Part shown: one piece after another, positions 1 through 9,579 of the stretch
How the letters are laid out: every line of letters starts with the position of its first letter
Position numbering within the stretch: the stretch's first letter is position 1
Position numbers and translations under genes: made by a program
Notes under the pieces: model-generated
The model's input: only the letters and a program-made list of their open reading frames with translations
What the model was told of the DNA's origin: nothing
The model's database searches: none
Assembly: GCA_020829485.1 (NCBI GenBank)
Contig: JAIVFU010000104.1
Location: 1 to 22,041 of the forward strand
From: Nostoc sp. CHAB 5834
GTDB lineage: Bacteria; Cyanobacteriota; Cyanobacteriia; Cyanobacteriales; Nostocaceae
Direction: 5' to 3'
DNA: 22,041 bases

Positions 1-42
1 GCAAAACACGGCTGTGATAAAGTCTTCCATAGATAACATTTG

Positions 43-97
43 TCCCACCCCTGCAAGAGATAACAATCACAATCTCTGGCTTAAGCATAGGGTGGGA
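43..97. terminator. Two-tier hairpin, possible terminator of an upstream gene
   Basis: An outer stem TCCCACCC (43-50) pairs with GGGTGGGA (90-97), and a second stem AGAGAT (56-61) pairs with ATCTCT (72-77) inside it. A short T run (TTTTC) follows the outer stem on the + strand, which fits a rho-independent terminator for a gene ending left of the window. The long distance between the outer arms makes it atypical. An RNA structure or regulatory hairpin is the alternative. Confidence 0.35.
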
Positions 98-105
98 TTT
101 TCATC

Positions 106-132
106 TAGGGAAAGTTGCACATCGCGTGAATT
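106..132 (+). repeat. 27-bp dispersed repeat, copy 1
   Basis: TAGGGAAAGTTGCACATCGC and the seven bases after it recur at 16324-16350 with two mismatches (25 of 27 identical), same orientation, 16 kb away. The 17-bp core AAAGTTGCACATCGCGT is perfect. Both copies lie in intergenic DNA. It may be the end of an insertion element or a short dispersed repeat; no transposase is next to it. Confidence 0.6.
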
Positions 133-275
133 TCAGATAAATTATTTCTAAGGAGAAAACGTAATATTCCAAAAACTAAATACATTAATTTGTGAGTTTT
201 ATATTAAAGATGAAATTCAACTCCAATCTTCTATATTTACTTAAATCATTTACTTAGGGAGTATATTATATATAT

Positions 276-845
276 ATGATAAATAATTTAGAATTACTTT
301 CACATCCACCAAGCAAGCAAAAATTTGCTGCTACATTGCGTTTAGTAAGTCGAATTAGTTTTTGGGTACAATTAGTACTTGGTGGTATTTCTGGCATTGC
401 TATATTGCTGGCGTGTTTTAGCCGTAACATTACTACTCAGACAAGCAATGCAGGCATAGGGTTTGGGATATTTTTGGCTATTGTTGGTATTTTATTCCTG
501 TGCTTTCGAGTCTATTGGGCTTTGCGTTATCGAAAAATGGCTAAACTTTTACAAACACCAAATTCTCAAAACCATCCCAGAAAGGAAGACGTAATTCAAA
601 ATTTACGAATTGGATTAATTGTAAGTTTGGTAGGTTTATTAATAGCTTTTATCGCTTCAGAAGTGACGGTTTCAACCATTTTGGGTAAAGCAGTAGCACA
701 ACCTCAAGGTGTCGCAATTTATCAGCCAGAAAATGTAATTCGTTCGCTAGACATTTTTGTAATGTTAGCAAACGTCAACATGATTGGCGCTCACTTTTTT
801 GGGGGAGTTACTTCTCTGGGTCTACTTTATTGGTTAGAAGAGTAA
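276..845 (+). CDS. DUF3611 family integral membrane protein
   Basis: This 189-residue protein matches my recollection of the DUF3611 family, a small membrane-protein family of cyanobacteria and plastids with no assigned reaction. Four hydrophobic stretches are visible at about residues 27-47, 57-79, 110-130 and 160-185, separated by a basic loop (RYRKMAK, residues about 85-91) and a hydrophilic linker. It has no signal peptide cleavage motif and no catalytic motif. The ATG at 276 is the first in frame; GGGAG lies about 15 bases upstream, too far for a strong ribosome site, and the leader is very AT-rich (TATATATATATG). It stands alone on the + strand, divergent from nothing in the window. The family call is fairly safe, the role unknown. 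Confidence 0.8.
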   Translation: MINNLELLSHPPSKQKFAATLRLVSRISFWVQLVLGGISGIAILLACFSRNITTQTSNAGIGFGIFLAIVGILFLCFRVYWALRYRKMAKLLQTPNSQNHPRKEDVIQNLRIGLIVSLVGLLIAFIASEVTVSTILGKAVAQPQGVAIYQPENVIRSLDIFVMLANVNMIGAHFFGGVTSLGLLYWLEE

Positions 846-1042
846 TAAGCACAGTATTGATTTGATTTGGCCAGCTATGGCTATAGAAGTACTAACTTAT
901 TATCTAAAGTAGTATTTGCCAAATGTATTACAATTCTGCTCGACTTTTCCACCATTGAGATTTAACCTCAAAATACAAACAGTCTGTTTTCATTCTCCTC
1001 TTTTGGTTGAGCAGCTACGAAGAACCACACCGTAATCGAGTT

Positions 1043-1327
1043 ATGATTCCAGCAGGATGTCCACCGAATACTGCAACTTTAAGATTTGGAGGAGATTTGT
1101 TGGTAGGGTTTGTCAACCAGGTGTAAAACGTGTGGAAGAGAAAGCCAAGAGATTTAGCTGACGAGATTCAAGGTACTTATTGCGGCATGATGCTTGCAAT
1201 TCCAGCACATCATTGGCAAACATTTAAGACATTTTCTCCTTTAAGTGACAAAAATCCGGGTTCAGATATGCAGATTAATCCAACTGCTGTCAAATACCAA
1301 TTCATAAATACGGTTATGAACTTTTAG
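1043..1327 (+). pseudogene. Possible decayed gene with an in-frame stop, function unknown
   Basis: An open frame runs from ATG 1043 (MIPAGCPPNTATLRFGGDLL...) to a TAA at 1124-1126 and then continues in the same frame from GTG 1130 to a stop at 1325-1327 (...DLADEIQGTYCGMMLAIPAHH...NPTAVKYQF...). Both halves have protein-like composition, and removing the single TAA would give one polypeptide of about 94 residues. The frame is in fact open upstream to 959. Its last 66 bp overlap the 3' end of the convergent receiver-PAS-AAA gene. I do not recognise the family. It could be a gene fragment broken by one nonsense change, or chance open frame in AT-rich DNA. Confidence 0.35.
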
Positions 1328-3442
1328 AGAACCCTGTTGCTTGACTACCAGCCCTGATAAGAGCAATTCTTTTTCTTCTAGACTATCAACTGAGACGACT
1401 TGTTTTTGATGCCAAATTCTTCGATAGAGTTTGAGTAGCTCTACAGGATTACATTCACTTTTAAGGATGCGATCGCGAATTGTTCTCAAATGCTCTGGCT
1501 GATCTTGAGATTCCCAGTTTTCAATCAACTGCGTTTGCACTAAGTTCTTAATTCTTTCTGCTTCACAACTAGCAGGAACAGAGAATGAAGAATTACGGAT
1601 CATCTGACAAAGCTTTTGAGTAAGAAAAGGCTGACCACTTGTCCAAGCTAACATTTCTTTCAGTACTACTTGGGGATTGCTAACTTTATCTGTTAATCCT
1701 TGAAGTAAAGGTTGGGCTTCATGTTCTTTAAAACCTTCTAAGTGAATTGCTTGACCAATATTAAAAGGTGTTCTCTTGTAGTCACTTGTTAAATCAGAAG
1801 GTGTAACAACACCAAATAGAGCAAAAGTTAAACGCTGATAGTTTGGATTAATACTGCGTTGGTTATAACAAAAGCGAATTAAAGTAAAAAAGTCATTAAC
1901 CGGAAAGTTTAAGCCCAAGGTGCTATCAATTTCGTCTAGAAAGATAAAAATTTTTTCAGCCTTAACATAATTTAAAATAATATCTTCTATAAATCGACTC
2001 AAGCACTGGATTGGCGATAAATCTTTTTGCTCATTCCACCAGGCTTTAAGATTCACTGTTTCTAATAAATTAAAGCTTTGCCACAACTCGACTGCTAATC
2101 CTTTATACCACTGAATAGGAGTGATGTTTTCACTGCCAAGGCGAGTCATGTCAATGGCTGCACAGCTGAAACCTTCTTGCTGAAGATGATGCATCATACG
2201 CACCATGAGACTTGACTTGCCCATTTGCCGCGCATTCAGAATGTAACAAAAATCCCCAATCTTCAACGCTTTATAAAGATAACGGTCTGCGGAACGCACC
2301 ACATACGTGGGAGCATCCATTGGTAAACTACCACCAACTTGATAATCATAGGTTGAAGGTTGCTCCGCATTCCTGAGTAAGGCATTTTCAAATATCAGTT
2401 TATCTTGAGTAACTTTCAGAACTTCTAGCGTTTGTGATAGTTCTTGAGTGCGTTCTTCAACTTTTTGTTCTAGGGTGCGGTTGGATTCAGCTAATGCATC
2501 TTTTGCCTGCTGTAAGGCAACATTTTTAAGTGTTAATTCCTGTGTAAACTGAATCCGTTCAGCTTCTGCCCTTCTGCGTTGGCTAATATCTTGAAAAGCA
2601 GCTATGGCATAGATAATTTGACCATTGTCATCAAAAATCGGTGTAGCTGAAACTTCTAAGGGAGTAATCTTGGCTGCTTGGCGAATTTCAATATCGTCCA
2701 CAGAGACGCTTTCACCACTTAACGCTCGCACAATGGGCTGCTGCTCAGTGGGGTACAACTGCCCTGTCCCTGCCAAATAAGCTTGATAAATTTCGTTTAA
2801 TCGATTGTTAGTGACTTCTGTTACGATTCCTTTGCCAAGTATCTGTTGTGCATTTTGATTAGCGTAGTAAGATTTGCCATTGCTATCAATAACAAATACC
2901 CCCACTGGTACAGCTTCTAAAAATTGAGCAAGCCTGCTCTCACTTTTACGCAACGCTTCTTCTATCTGCTGGCGTATAGCAATCTCTTGTTGCAGATGAA
3001 TCAATAATTCTACTTGCTTTTGCTGTGCTAGGCGTTCCTGTTCCCAAGCCGCTTTCATTTGCTGCACGTATTGCAGAGTTTTGTTGGTAGTAATTTCTAA
3101 ATCTTGAAGATTGAGTGGTTTAGTTAGGAAATCAAAAGCACCACTATTCATGGCCTTTCTGATATTTTCGATATCGCTATAAGCAGAAATAATTACTGCT
3201 TTAATAGTGGGATATAGCTCATTCAGTTTAGTGAGCAAAGTCAGCCCATCCATTTCCGGCATAGAAATATCGGTTAATACTATATCTACATCCGGTTCAG
3301 CCTGCAACTTTTCTAGTGCTTCAAAACCATTATGGACAAAAACAAACTGAAATTCCTGTTGCCGTATTTGTTTTCTAAATTTCTGTCGGATGAGATGCTC
3401 TAAGTCAGGTTCATCATCCACAACCAGTATCTTAGCTGACAT
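1262..3442 (-). CDS. Response regulator: receiver-PAS-coiled coil-AAA-like ATPase
   Basis: This 726-residue protein starts with a receiver domain (about 1-120): acidic pair D9/D10, phospho-acceptor D58 in [11 protein letters not shown], and the TKP lysine near 108. A short helix leads to a PAS domain (about 165-290, with the typical [13 protein letters not shown] start) and a coiled coil (about 290-350). The C-terminal half (about 365-726) is the AAA-like domain of Pfam type AAA_35: the [20 protein letters not shown] entry motif, a P-loop with QMGKSS (K409) and a Walker B FIFLDEID. No DNA-binding domain is present, so the output is probably ATP-dependent protein interaction. It lies 24 bp downstream of the stand-alone receiver gene, last in the kinase operon. 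Phosphorylation by the histidine kinase three genes' width upstream is an inference from the operon. A HIP1 site sits at 1469-1476 inside the gene. Confidence 0.87.
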   Translation of the reverse strand: MSAKILVVDDEPDLEHLIRQKFRKQIRQQEFQFVFVHNGFEALEKLQAEPDVDIVLTDISMPEMDGLTLLTKLNELYPTIKAVIISAYSDIENIRKAMNSGAFDFLTKPLNLQDLEITTNKTLQYVQQMKAAWEQERLAQQKQVELLIHLQQEIAIRQQIEEALRKSESRLAQFLEAVPVGVFVIDSNGKSYYANQNAQQILGKGIVTEVTNNRLNEIYQAYLAGTGQLYPTEQQPIVRALSGESVSVDDIEIRQAAKITPLEVSATPIFDDNGQIIYAIAAFQDISQRRRAEAERIQFTQELTLKNVALQQAKDALAESNRTLEQKVEERTQELSQTLEVLKVTQDKLIFENALLRNAEQPSTYDYQVGGSLPMDAPTYVVRSADRYLYKALKIGDFCYILNARQMGKSSLMVRMMHHLQQEGFSCAAIDMTRLGSENITPIQWYKGLAVELWQSFNLLETVNLKAWWNEQKDLSPIQCLSRFIEDIILNYVKAEKIFIFLDEIDSTLGLNFPVNDFFTLIRFCYNQRSINPNYQRLTFALFGVVTPSDLTSDYKRTPFNIGQAIHLEGFKEHEAQPLLQGLTDKVSNPQVVLKEMLAWTSGQPFLTQKLCQMIRNSSFSVPASCEAERIKNLVQTQLIENWESQDQPEHLRTIRDRILKSECNPVELLKLYRRIWHQKQVVSVDSLEEKELLLSGLVVKQQGSLKVHNRIYELVFDSSWINLHI

Positions 3443-3466
3443 CGTTACTTTCTCACTGATAATTAT

Positions 3467-3835
3467 TTATAAATTCAAAATCTTTTCCTTCAATTTATTA
3501 AATTCAATTGGCTTTGTAATATAGGCATCAGCTCCATATTTGACGGCAGTAAGATAGTTATTTTCGTCGTCATAAGCAGTAATCATAAATACTTTTAAAT
3601 TAGGAAAGGTTGTTTTAATAATTTTGAGCATTTCTAACCCATTCATCCCTGGCATATTGATATCTGCCAAAATTATAGGTATATAGTCAGTTAATTGATA
3701 TTTTAAGTAATGCAATGCTTCTTCTGCTGAGAATGCAAAATATAATTGAACTTGATTATTTTTAATCTCTCTCCTAAATTGTTGCTTAAATAATAACTGA
3801 CAATCTTGCTCGTCATCTACAACTATTATTATCAT
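3467..3835 (-). CDS. Stand-alone response regulator receiver protein
   Basis: The 122 residues form one CheY-like receiver and nothing else: acidic pocket D7/D8, phospho-acceptor D58 in ILADINMPGMNG, the conserved T near MITAYDD and the lysine of ITKP. The start ATG overlaps the stop of the upstream kinase gene in an ATGA arrangement (4 bp), a classic sign of translational coupling and of matched kinase/receiver amounts. With no output domain it should act as a phosphate shuttle, a competing sink, or a protein-binding switch. Its receiver resembles that of the next gene (same D58 position and similar QQFRRE/QKFRKQ helix 1), suggesting the two receivers arose by duplication and share the kinase. 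Confidence 0.9.
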   Translation of the reverse strand: MIIIVVDDEQDCQLLFKQQFRREIKNNQVQLYFAFSAEEALHYLKYQLTDYIPIILADINMPGMNGLEMLKIIKTTFPNLKVFMITAYDDENNYLTAVKYGADAYITKPIEFNKLKEKILNL

Positions 3836-6800
3836 TTTTGAATATCGTTTTCAGGGATACTTTTGGGTAAAGTCAGAATAAACTCTGTATAATTATTCTC
3901 TTCAGTTTTTATTTTAATCTCTCCTTGATGTTCCTGAACAATAATATCGTGGCTAATAGATAAACCCAAACCTGTTCCTTCTCCAGTTACTTTAGTAGTA
4001 AAAAAAGGATCAAAGATTCTATCTATCACTCCTTGCGGAATGCCTTTGCCATTATCTCGGATACTTATTTCTAGTTGCTTGCCTAAATCCTTAGTGCTAA
4101 TGGAAAGCATAGGTAAAAACCCCTCACCTCCTTCTTTTGTCTTCTCAGTTAATGCATAACAAGCATTATTAATTATATTTATAAAAGCCCGGCTAATATC
4201 TTGTGGCACGACATTTACTTTAGTAAGGCAATCGTCGTAATTTTTTACTATAGTAATTTCAAATGAAGGCTGCTTGGCACGCATTCCATGATAAACCAAA
4301 TTAATAGATTCTTCTAGCAAAGTGTGGATATCTGTCAAGTTTCGTTGACCAGATTGCCCTCGAGAGAGCATAAGCATTCCACGCACAATATTGTCTGCCC
4401 TTTTGCCATGCTCATTAATTTTTTTAGCGTTTTGGCTAAGATTTTCTAAAATATCTTCAATATATTCTTTTGTTGCTGGGTATAATTGTTCTTTTTGATT
4501 TTCTATCTCTTCAACTAGTTCTTGGGCTAGTTCAACAGAAAGTTCAGCAAAGTTGTTAACAAAGTTAAGGGGATTTTTAATCTCATGGGCAATACCTGCC
4601 GCTAAAGCTCCCATAGAAGCCAGTTTTTCTTGCGCGATCATCTGGTTTTGCGTGGATTTCAGCTTTTGTAGAGTAGTGTCTAACTCTTCATTTTTCTCCT
4701 CTAATTCTTGGGTTCTTGCTTTTACTTTGTGTTCTAGAGTTCGATTATAATCCTCTAATTGCTCGTAAAGACGAGAATTTTCAATGGAAATAGCAGCTTG
4801 GGTAGAAAGGATTTTTAAAATTTCGACTCGTTCGGGAGTAAAAGCACCCGTTGTTAAATTATTTTTTAAATATAAAATACCAGTTAGCTTACCTTGATGA
4901 AGCAGAGGAGTGCAAAGAATTGATTTGGGTTGAGTAGCAATAATGTAAGGGTCATAAGTAAACTCTTGCTCATGGATGGCATTATTTAAAACTACATTTT
5001 TCTGAGTGCGGGCAACATAATTTACGATCGCTGTTGATAACAAGGGTACTTGATGAACAGCATCTACAGAGTCTACTGGAATTGATTGTAGTATTGTAAC
5101 CTGATCGGAATCGACTGACCCTTCGGCTTCAATCACCCATTTACTCTCCTTGTCGAGAATCAGGTAGCCTTTTTGAGCACCTGCATTCTCAATTACTATT
5201 TTCATCAACTTTTGTAACAGCTTGTCTAGAATGATTTCATGAGCTAAAGCTTGCGATGCTTTAATGACTGTTGTCAGTTCCAGCACTTTCATATCACTAC
5301 CAGTAGTAGAAGTATTAGTACTGATGTCCTGAATCCCTGTTCGGTTTACTGCTCCTACTAGCAATTGCGGATATTCAGATTCTAAATCTTTAACTTTGGC
5401 TTTCGCTCCCCAGCAAGTATAACAAAAGTATGCATTGTTGAGATATAAATAACCAATTTCCTCTCTACCAATAGAGAGATAAAATTCTGCGGCTCGTTCA
5501 TAGGCTAGAGCTTCTTCTTGCAGAAATTTTTGTTCTCTGGCTCCTCGAATCGCGCGATCATAGTATTCCATCGCTCTGAGATTTTTGCCCATTACTCGCG
5601 CTTTCTCAGCTTCCACTAGCTCATATTTATGTAAAAAATTTTCTGGACAGTGGAATGCCCATTCTTTCATCATTTTCTGATTTAAAGAAACTTTTTTCAA
5701 CAACTGCTTTTGCTGATTTTTGTCCCAATTATTTAGAGCCAGAAGAGAAAGAGAAAAGTAAAAATTGTGTTGAACTGACACTAAATATGCAGCACAACTT
5801 TCTGCATATTTATCACATTCTATAGCCGCTTCAACAGCCTGAACATAGTTTTTGAAAAAATAAGATACGATTATTTTACCTAAATATGTAATATTTAATA
5901 ACCACTGAGTATTACTTTTAGTCCATTGTTTTAATAATAATTTTTCTTCCTCTGGAGAGTTCCCACTAATTAAGCAGTATTTATTTTTATATTTATCAAT
6001 TAAATTTAATGCAATTTGTGTAGCAGCTTTGATATAAAAAACTGAATAATCTTGTTTTAATTCAATAGTCAATTTTGTATATTCTATATATTTTTGCTCA
6101 AATTTTTCTAGATTAGATTTAGCAAAAATAGAAAACAGGCAATAGTCTATAGCATTATAACAAGCATTCTCAAAAGCTCCTGTTTCTATCCCAATGTGAA
6201 TTCCTTCCTGCATTTGTTTTAATTTTATTGCTTTGACTGGCTCCTTCCAGTGCCTGATAAATCCATTATAATAATGTATTACTAAAGATTGAATTTCTCT
6301 AACATTGGATTTCTCTAACAGTTTCAAAGATAATTGCCCAAACTGATAGCCAGAATTAATATTTTTCATGAAGCCGCACAAAAGCTGACCGTAAAAAACA
6401 TACACACCAGCTGCTTGTGGCGGATTTCCATATTTTATACAAAGATTTACAGTAGTTAACGTAACTAAAGGATATAATAAAGAATTAGTAATTATTGCAG
6501 CAGAAGTGACTATCAATAATATCCTTACAGCCGCAAGTTTGTAAGGATCTGTCATTTTTGGTAAATTAATTAAATCTTCTATCTCTTTGTCTTTTAACAG
6601 TAACTCTATAGCTTTTTCTTCCTTCTTAATTGCCCACTTACTTGGTTTTTGCGGCAAGAAAACTCCAAGTTTTGTAAGAATTTCACATGCGGTATCTATT
6701 GCCTTTTGTAGAGAAAGTTTAGCATAGTAAGACTGAATTTTTATTTCATATATTTTCACTGTATCAAGAAGTGTTTTCGCTTCTTGTATAACAATAAAGG

Positions 6801-9285
6801 AAAGCTTTTCAGCTATTTCAAATTGCGTATTTAAGTATTGCGCTTCTACCGTTTCTAAATAAAGAGATAATGTCAAGTCGTATTGATTTTCCCAACTATC
6901 TGATGTTAATAGTTCTAATCCCGCCTCTAAGTATTTAAGGGCAGATTCATAAGCAGTTGAAGCTTTTGCTCGTCTACCTGCTAGTAGATTTAATTGAGCG
7001 AGATTATTTCTTTCTGACTGATGAGGAATCAGTTCTGCACCTATATTATAATGGTTTACAATCTCAAAAATATTTTCTTCTATATCGTCTTGATGAGTAT
7101 TATTCAGTAACTGTTGACCAACTTTTAAGTGAACTTCTTTTTTACGATCTTCTGGAATTAAAGCATAAGCTGCTTGCTGAACTCGGTCATGCAAGAATTT
7201 ATAAGGTATGGAAGATGGATAACTATCAATAAAAGAGACAAATATTTCTGAGTTACAAATTAAACTAATGTCTTTATTATAGAGATAAGACACTTTATAA
7301 TCATTATTTAAAGGCAAAATTAAACCTTCTTGAAGCGCTGGGAAAAGAGCGGTTGCTGTATCGGAAAGAGATTTCCCATTGACAACAGAAAGAACTTCTA
7401 AATTAAATCGGTTTCCTATACAAGCAGCTAATTTTAAAATCTTCTGCGTACTCTTATCTAATCTTTTAATTTTTTTCAACATTAGTTCAACCACATTATC
7501 GGTTATTTCAACAGCTTTAATGTGTTCTATTTCCCATTTCCAAATACCAATGTTACGGTCAAAAAATAATAAATTTTGTTGATATAAACTATAAATTAAT
7601 TGATTTACGAAAAAAGGATTACCGTTGGTTTGATTAAATACTAAATCTGCTAATGACTTTGATACTTCTGTTGAGCATTTAAGGGTATCAGCAATTAGTT
7701 GGTTCACATGGTCAATACTCAAAGGCTTAAGGGTAATATATTGTACTTTACGACTCACCTTTTGAATCTGCTCTAAGTGAAATATTAAAGGATGAGTAGG
7801 ATTGACTTCATTATTTCGATATGCCCCTAGCATTAATAAGTATTGGCTATCAATATTGGTGACTAGTAGTTCAATTAACTTCAAAGACGGTAAATCTGCC
7901 CACTGTAAATCGTCTAGAAAGATAGCTAAGGGGTGTTCTTGTTTCGTAAAAACGCCAACAAATTTTTGAAATACTAAGTTAAAACGATTTTGAGATTCAG
8001 TTTGTCCTAGTTTTAACACTGGTGGTTGTTCACCAATAATTAGTTTTACCTCGGGAATCACATCTATGATGACTTGACCATTATTACCAAGAGCATCTAA
8101 AAGCTTTTGTTTCCATACTTGGAGCTGCATTTCACTTTCTGTCAGCAACTGCCCAATCAATTCTTGGAATGCTTGAATCAAAGAAGCATAAGGAATATCT
8201 CGCTTGAACTGGTCAAACTTGCCTAAGATAAAGTATCCTCGCTGTCGTATAATCGGCTTATAAATTTCATTGACTAAAGCTGATTTGCCGATACCTGAGT
8301 AACCAACAACGAGCATCATCTCGGTTGAACCAAGGCTGACTCGCTCAAAAGTAGCCAATAGTTGGTTTATTTGTTCCTCTCGACCATAAAGTTTTTGGGG
8401 AATTAGAAATTTATCAGAAATATCTTGATGAGCAAGAGGTAAGTTTGAAATTTGACCAGTAAACTGTAATTGCTTCAAGCATGTTTCCAAATCTGCTTTT
8501 AGTCCCCAAGCACTTTGATACCGCTCCTCTGCCGTTTTCGCTAACAACTTCATTACAATGTTGGAAACAGTTTTGGGGATCTCATCTATTATTTGCTCAG
8601 GAGGTACAGGTTGTTTAGCAATATGACAATGTAGTAACTCCATAGCATCAGTAGTTTCAAAAGGAAGTTGATGAGTAAGTATTTTGTAAAAGGTAACACC
8701 TAGCGAATAAAAATCAGTCCGGTAATCTATCCTCCGGTTCATTCTGCCAGTTTGCTCTGGCGAGATATAGGCTAAGGTTCCTTCTAAATGATCGAGATTA
8801 TAAATCGTCGGTTTTTCAGACGATAAGATAGTGGAAATGCCAAAGTCGATGATTTTGAGTTCCTCAGTTTTGGGGTTAAAGACGATATTAGATGGGTTAA
8901 TGTCCTTGTGGATGACATTGGCACCGTGAATAACATCTAAACTTGCGGTAATCTTGATGGCAATGATCAGAAATTCTTCTAAAGTAAACTTTCGCTCTCC
9001 CATCAATATATTTAAGGATTCACCACCAAAATCCTCTAAAAACATAACTAGGCTATTTTGATGTCTTTGCAAGTCATACGCTTTGATAACTCCATCTAGC
9101 TTCAAATAGCAAGTGATTTCATATTCTTGTTTGTATCTAATAAGTTCTGAAGGAGTTGGATAATTTTCTTTAAGAATTTTGAGGATAACGGGTTGATGAT
9201 TATGGTTGAGGATAGCTCGGTAGACTAATGAGTTATCGCTTTCATAGATTTTTGCTGTAATTTGGTAGCCAGTAATAGTTTCCAT
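3832..9285 (-). CDS. Giant Ser/Thr kinase-ATPase-GAF-histidine kinase
   Basis: The 1817-residue protein joins several signalling units. Residues about 7-265 are a eukaryotic-type protein kinase: ATP lysine K36 (VILKIL), catalytic D128 in HKDINPSN (Lys replaces the usual Arg of HRD), then DFG. From about 295 there is a large predicted ATPase of the COG3899 type with P-loop GYSGIGKS (K334) and Walker B LAIFLDDLQWAD, followed by a long helical TPR-like region to about 1340. A GAF domain (about 1362-1495) leads through a coiled coil to a histidine kinase: H-box HEIKNPLNF with H1567, N-box INNACYAL, and G-boxes GKGIP and TGEGTGLGLS. No membrane segment is evident, so it is probably cytoplasmic. 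This architecture is common in heterocystous cyanobacteria; the signal is unknown. Its stop overlaps the receiver gene by 4 bp. No clear Shine-Dalgarno precedes the ATG. Confidence 0.92.
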   Translation of the reverse strand: METITGYQITAKIYESDNSLVYRAILNHNHQPVILKILKENYPTPSELIRYKQEYEITCYLKLDGVIKAYDLQRHQNSLVMFLEDFGGESLNILMGERKFTLEEFLIIAIKITASLDVIHGANVIHKDINPSNIVFNPKTEELKIIDFGISTILSSEKPTIYNLDHLEGTLAYISPEQTGRMNRRIDYRTDFYSLGVTFYKILTHQLPFETTDAMELLHCHIAKQPVPPEQIIDEIPKTVSNIVMKLLAKTAEERYQSAWGLKADLETCLKQLQFTGQISNLPLAHQDISDKFLIPQKLYGREEQINQLLATFERVSLGSTEMMLVVGYSGIGKSALVNEIYKPIIRQRGYFILGKFDQFKRDIPYASLIQAFQELIGQLLTESEMQLQVWKQKLLDALGNNGQVIIDVIPEVKLIIGEQPPVLKLGQTESQNRFNLVFQKFVGVFTKQEHPLAIFLDDLQWADLPSLKLIELLVTNIDSQYLLMLGAYRNNEVNPTHPLIFHLEQIQKVSRKVQYITLKPLSIDHVNQLIADTLKCSTEVSKSLADLVFNQTNGNPFFVNQLIYSLYQQNLLFFDRNIGIWKWEIEHIKAVEITDNVVELMLKKIKRLDKSTQKILKLAACIGNRFNLEVLSVVNGKSLSDTATALFPALQEGLILPLNNDYKVSYLYNKDISLICNSEIFVSFIDSYPSSIPYKFLHDRVQQAAYALIPEDRKKEVHLKVGQQLLNNTHQDDIEENIFEIVNHYNIGAELIPHQSERNNLAQLNLLAGRRAKASTAYESALKYLEAGLELLTSDSWENQYDLTLSLYLETVEAQYLNTQFEIAEKLSFIVIQEAKTLLDTVKIYEIKIQSYYAKLSLQKAIDTACEILTKLGVFLPQKPSKWAIKKEEKAIELLLKDKEIEDLINLPKMTDPYKLAAVRILLIVTSAAIITNSLLYPLVTLTTVNLCIKYGNPPQAAGVYVFYGQLLCGFMKNINSGYQFGQLSLKLLEKSNVREIQSLVIHYYNGFIRHWKEPVKAIKLKQMQEGIHIGIETGAFENACYNAIDYCLFSIFAKSNLEKFEQKYIEYTKLTIELKQDYSVFYIKAATQIALNLIDKYKNKYCLISGNSPEEEKLLLKQWTKSNTQWLLNITYLGKIIVSYFFKNYVQAVEAAIECDKYAESCAAYLVSVQHNFYFSLSLLALNNWDKNQQKQLLKKVSLNQKMMKEWAFHCPENFLHKYELVEAEKARVMGKNLRAMEYYDRAIRGAREQKFLQEEALAYERAAEFYLSIGREEIGYLYLNNAYFCYTCWGAKAKVKDLESEYPQLLVGAVNRTGIQDISTNTSTTGSDMKVLELTTVIKASQALAHEIILDKLLQKLMKIVIENAGAQKGYLILDKESKWVIEAEGSVDSDQVTILQSIPVDSVDAVHQVPLLSTAIVNYVARTQKNVVLNNAIHEQEFTYDPYIIATQPKSILCTPLLHQGKLTGILYLKNNLTTGAFTPERVEILKILSTQAAISIENSRLYEQLEDYNRTLEHKVKARTQELEEKNEELDTTLQKLKSTQNQMIAQEKLASMGALAAGIAHEIKNPLNFVNNFAELSVELAQELVEEIENQKEQLYPATKEYIEDILENLSQNAKKINEHGKRADNIVRGMLMLSRGQSGQRNLTDIHTLLEESINLVYHGMRAKQPSFEITIVKNYDDCLTKVNVVPQDISRAFINIINNACYALTEKTKEGGEGFLPMLSISTKDLGKQLEISIRDNGKGIPQGVIDRIFDPFFTTKVTGEGTGLGLSISHDIIVQEHQGEIKIKTEENNYTEFILTLPKSIPENDIQK

Positions 9286-9421
9286 AGTTGGGTTTTACTT
9301 AAAAAAGATAACGATGCCAATAGACTTATAGCAGTCCGCTTTTATTCCTGAATTTACTTGCGTGGGCAGAGAAGAGATGTGTACTGAGTTTTATTCAAAA
9401 ATCAAATAGGAAAACAACCTG

Positions 9422-9469
9422 TGACGGTTGACGGTTGACGGTTATCAGTCATCAGTCATCAATCATCAG
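9422..9469. repeat. Heptamer tandem repeats (STRR type)
   Basis: Three exact TGACGGT units (9422-9442) run straight into a second array of near-identical units: TATCAG, TCATCAG, TCATCAA, TCATCAG (9443-9469). Seven-base tandem repeats of this sort are a known hallmark of heterocyst-forming cyanobacteria. The array fills the middle of the 294-bp gap between the amidohydrolase and kinase genes, so it lies in the probable leader of the kinase operon. No gene is seen in this gap. Confidence 0.8.
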
Positions 9470-9579
9470 GTAAATGTACAAGTTAAATGCTTAACAGCTT
9501 CTCTACATATAAGTTTGGGATCAAGTGTCTGTCTGTATTAATTATAATTTCCTTAATCAGGACGGGTGATTATGGCGTT

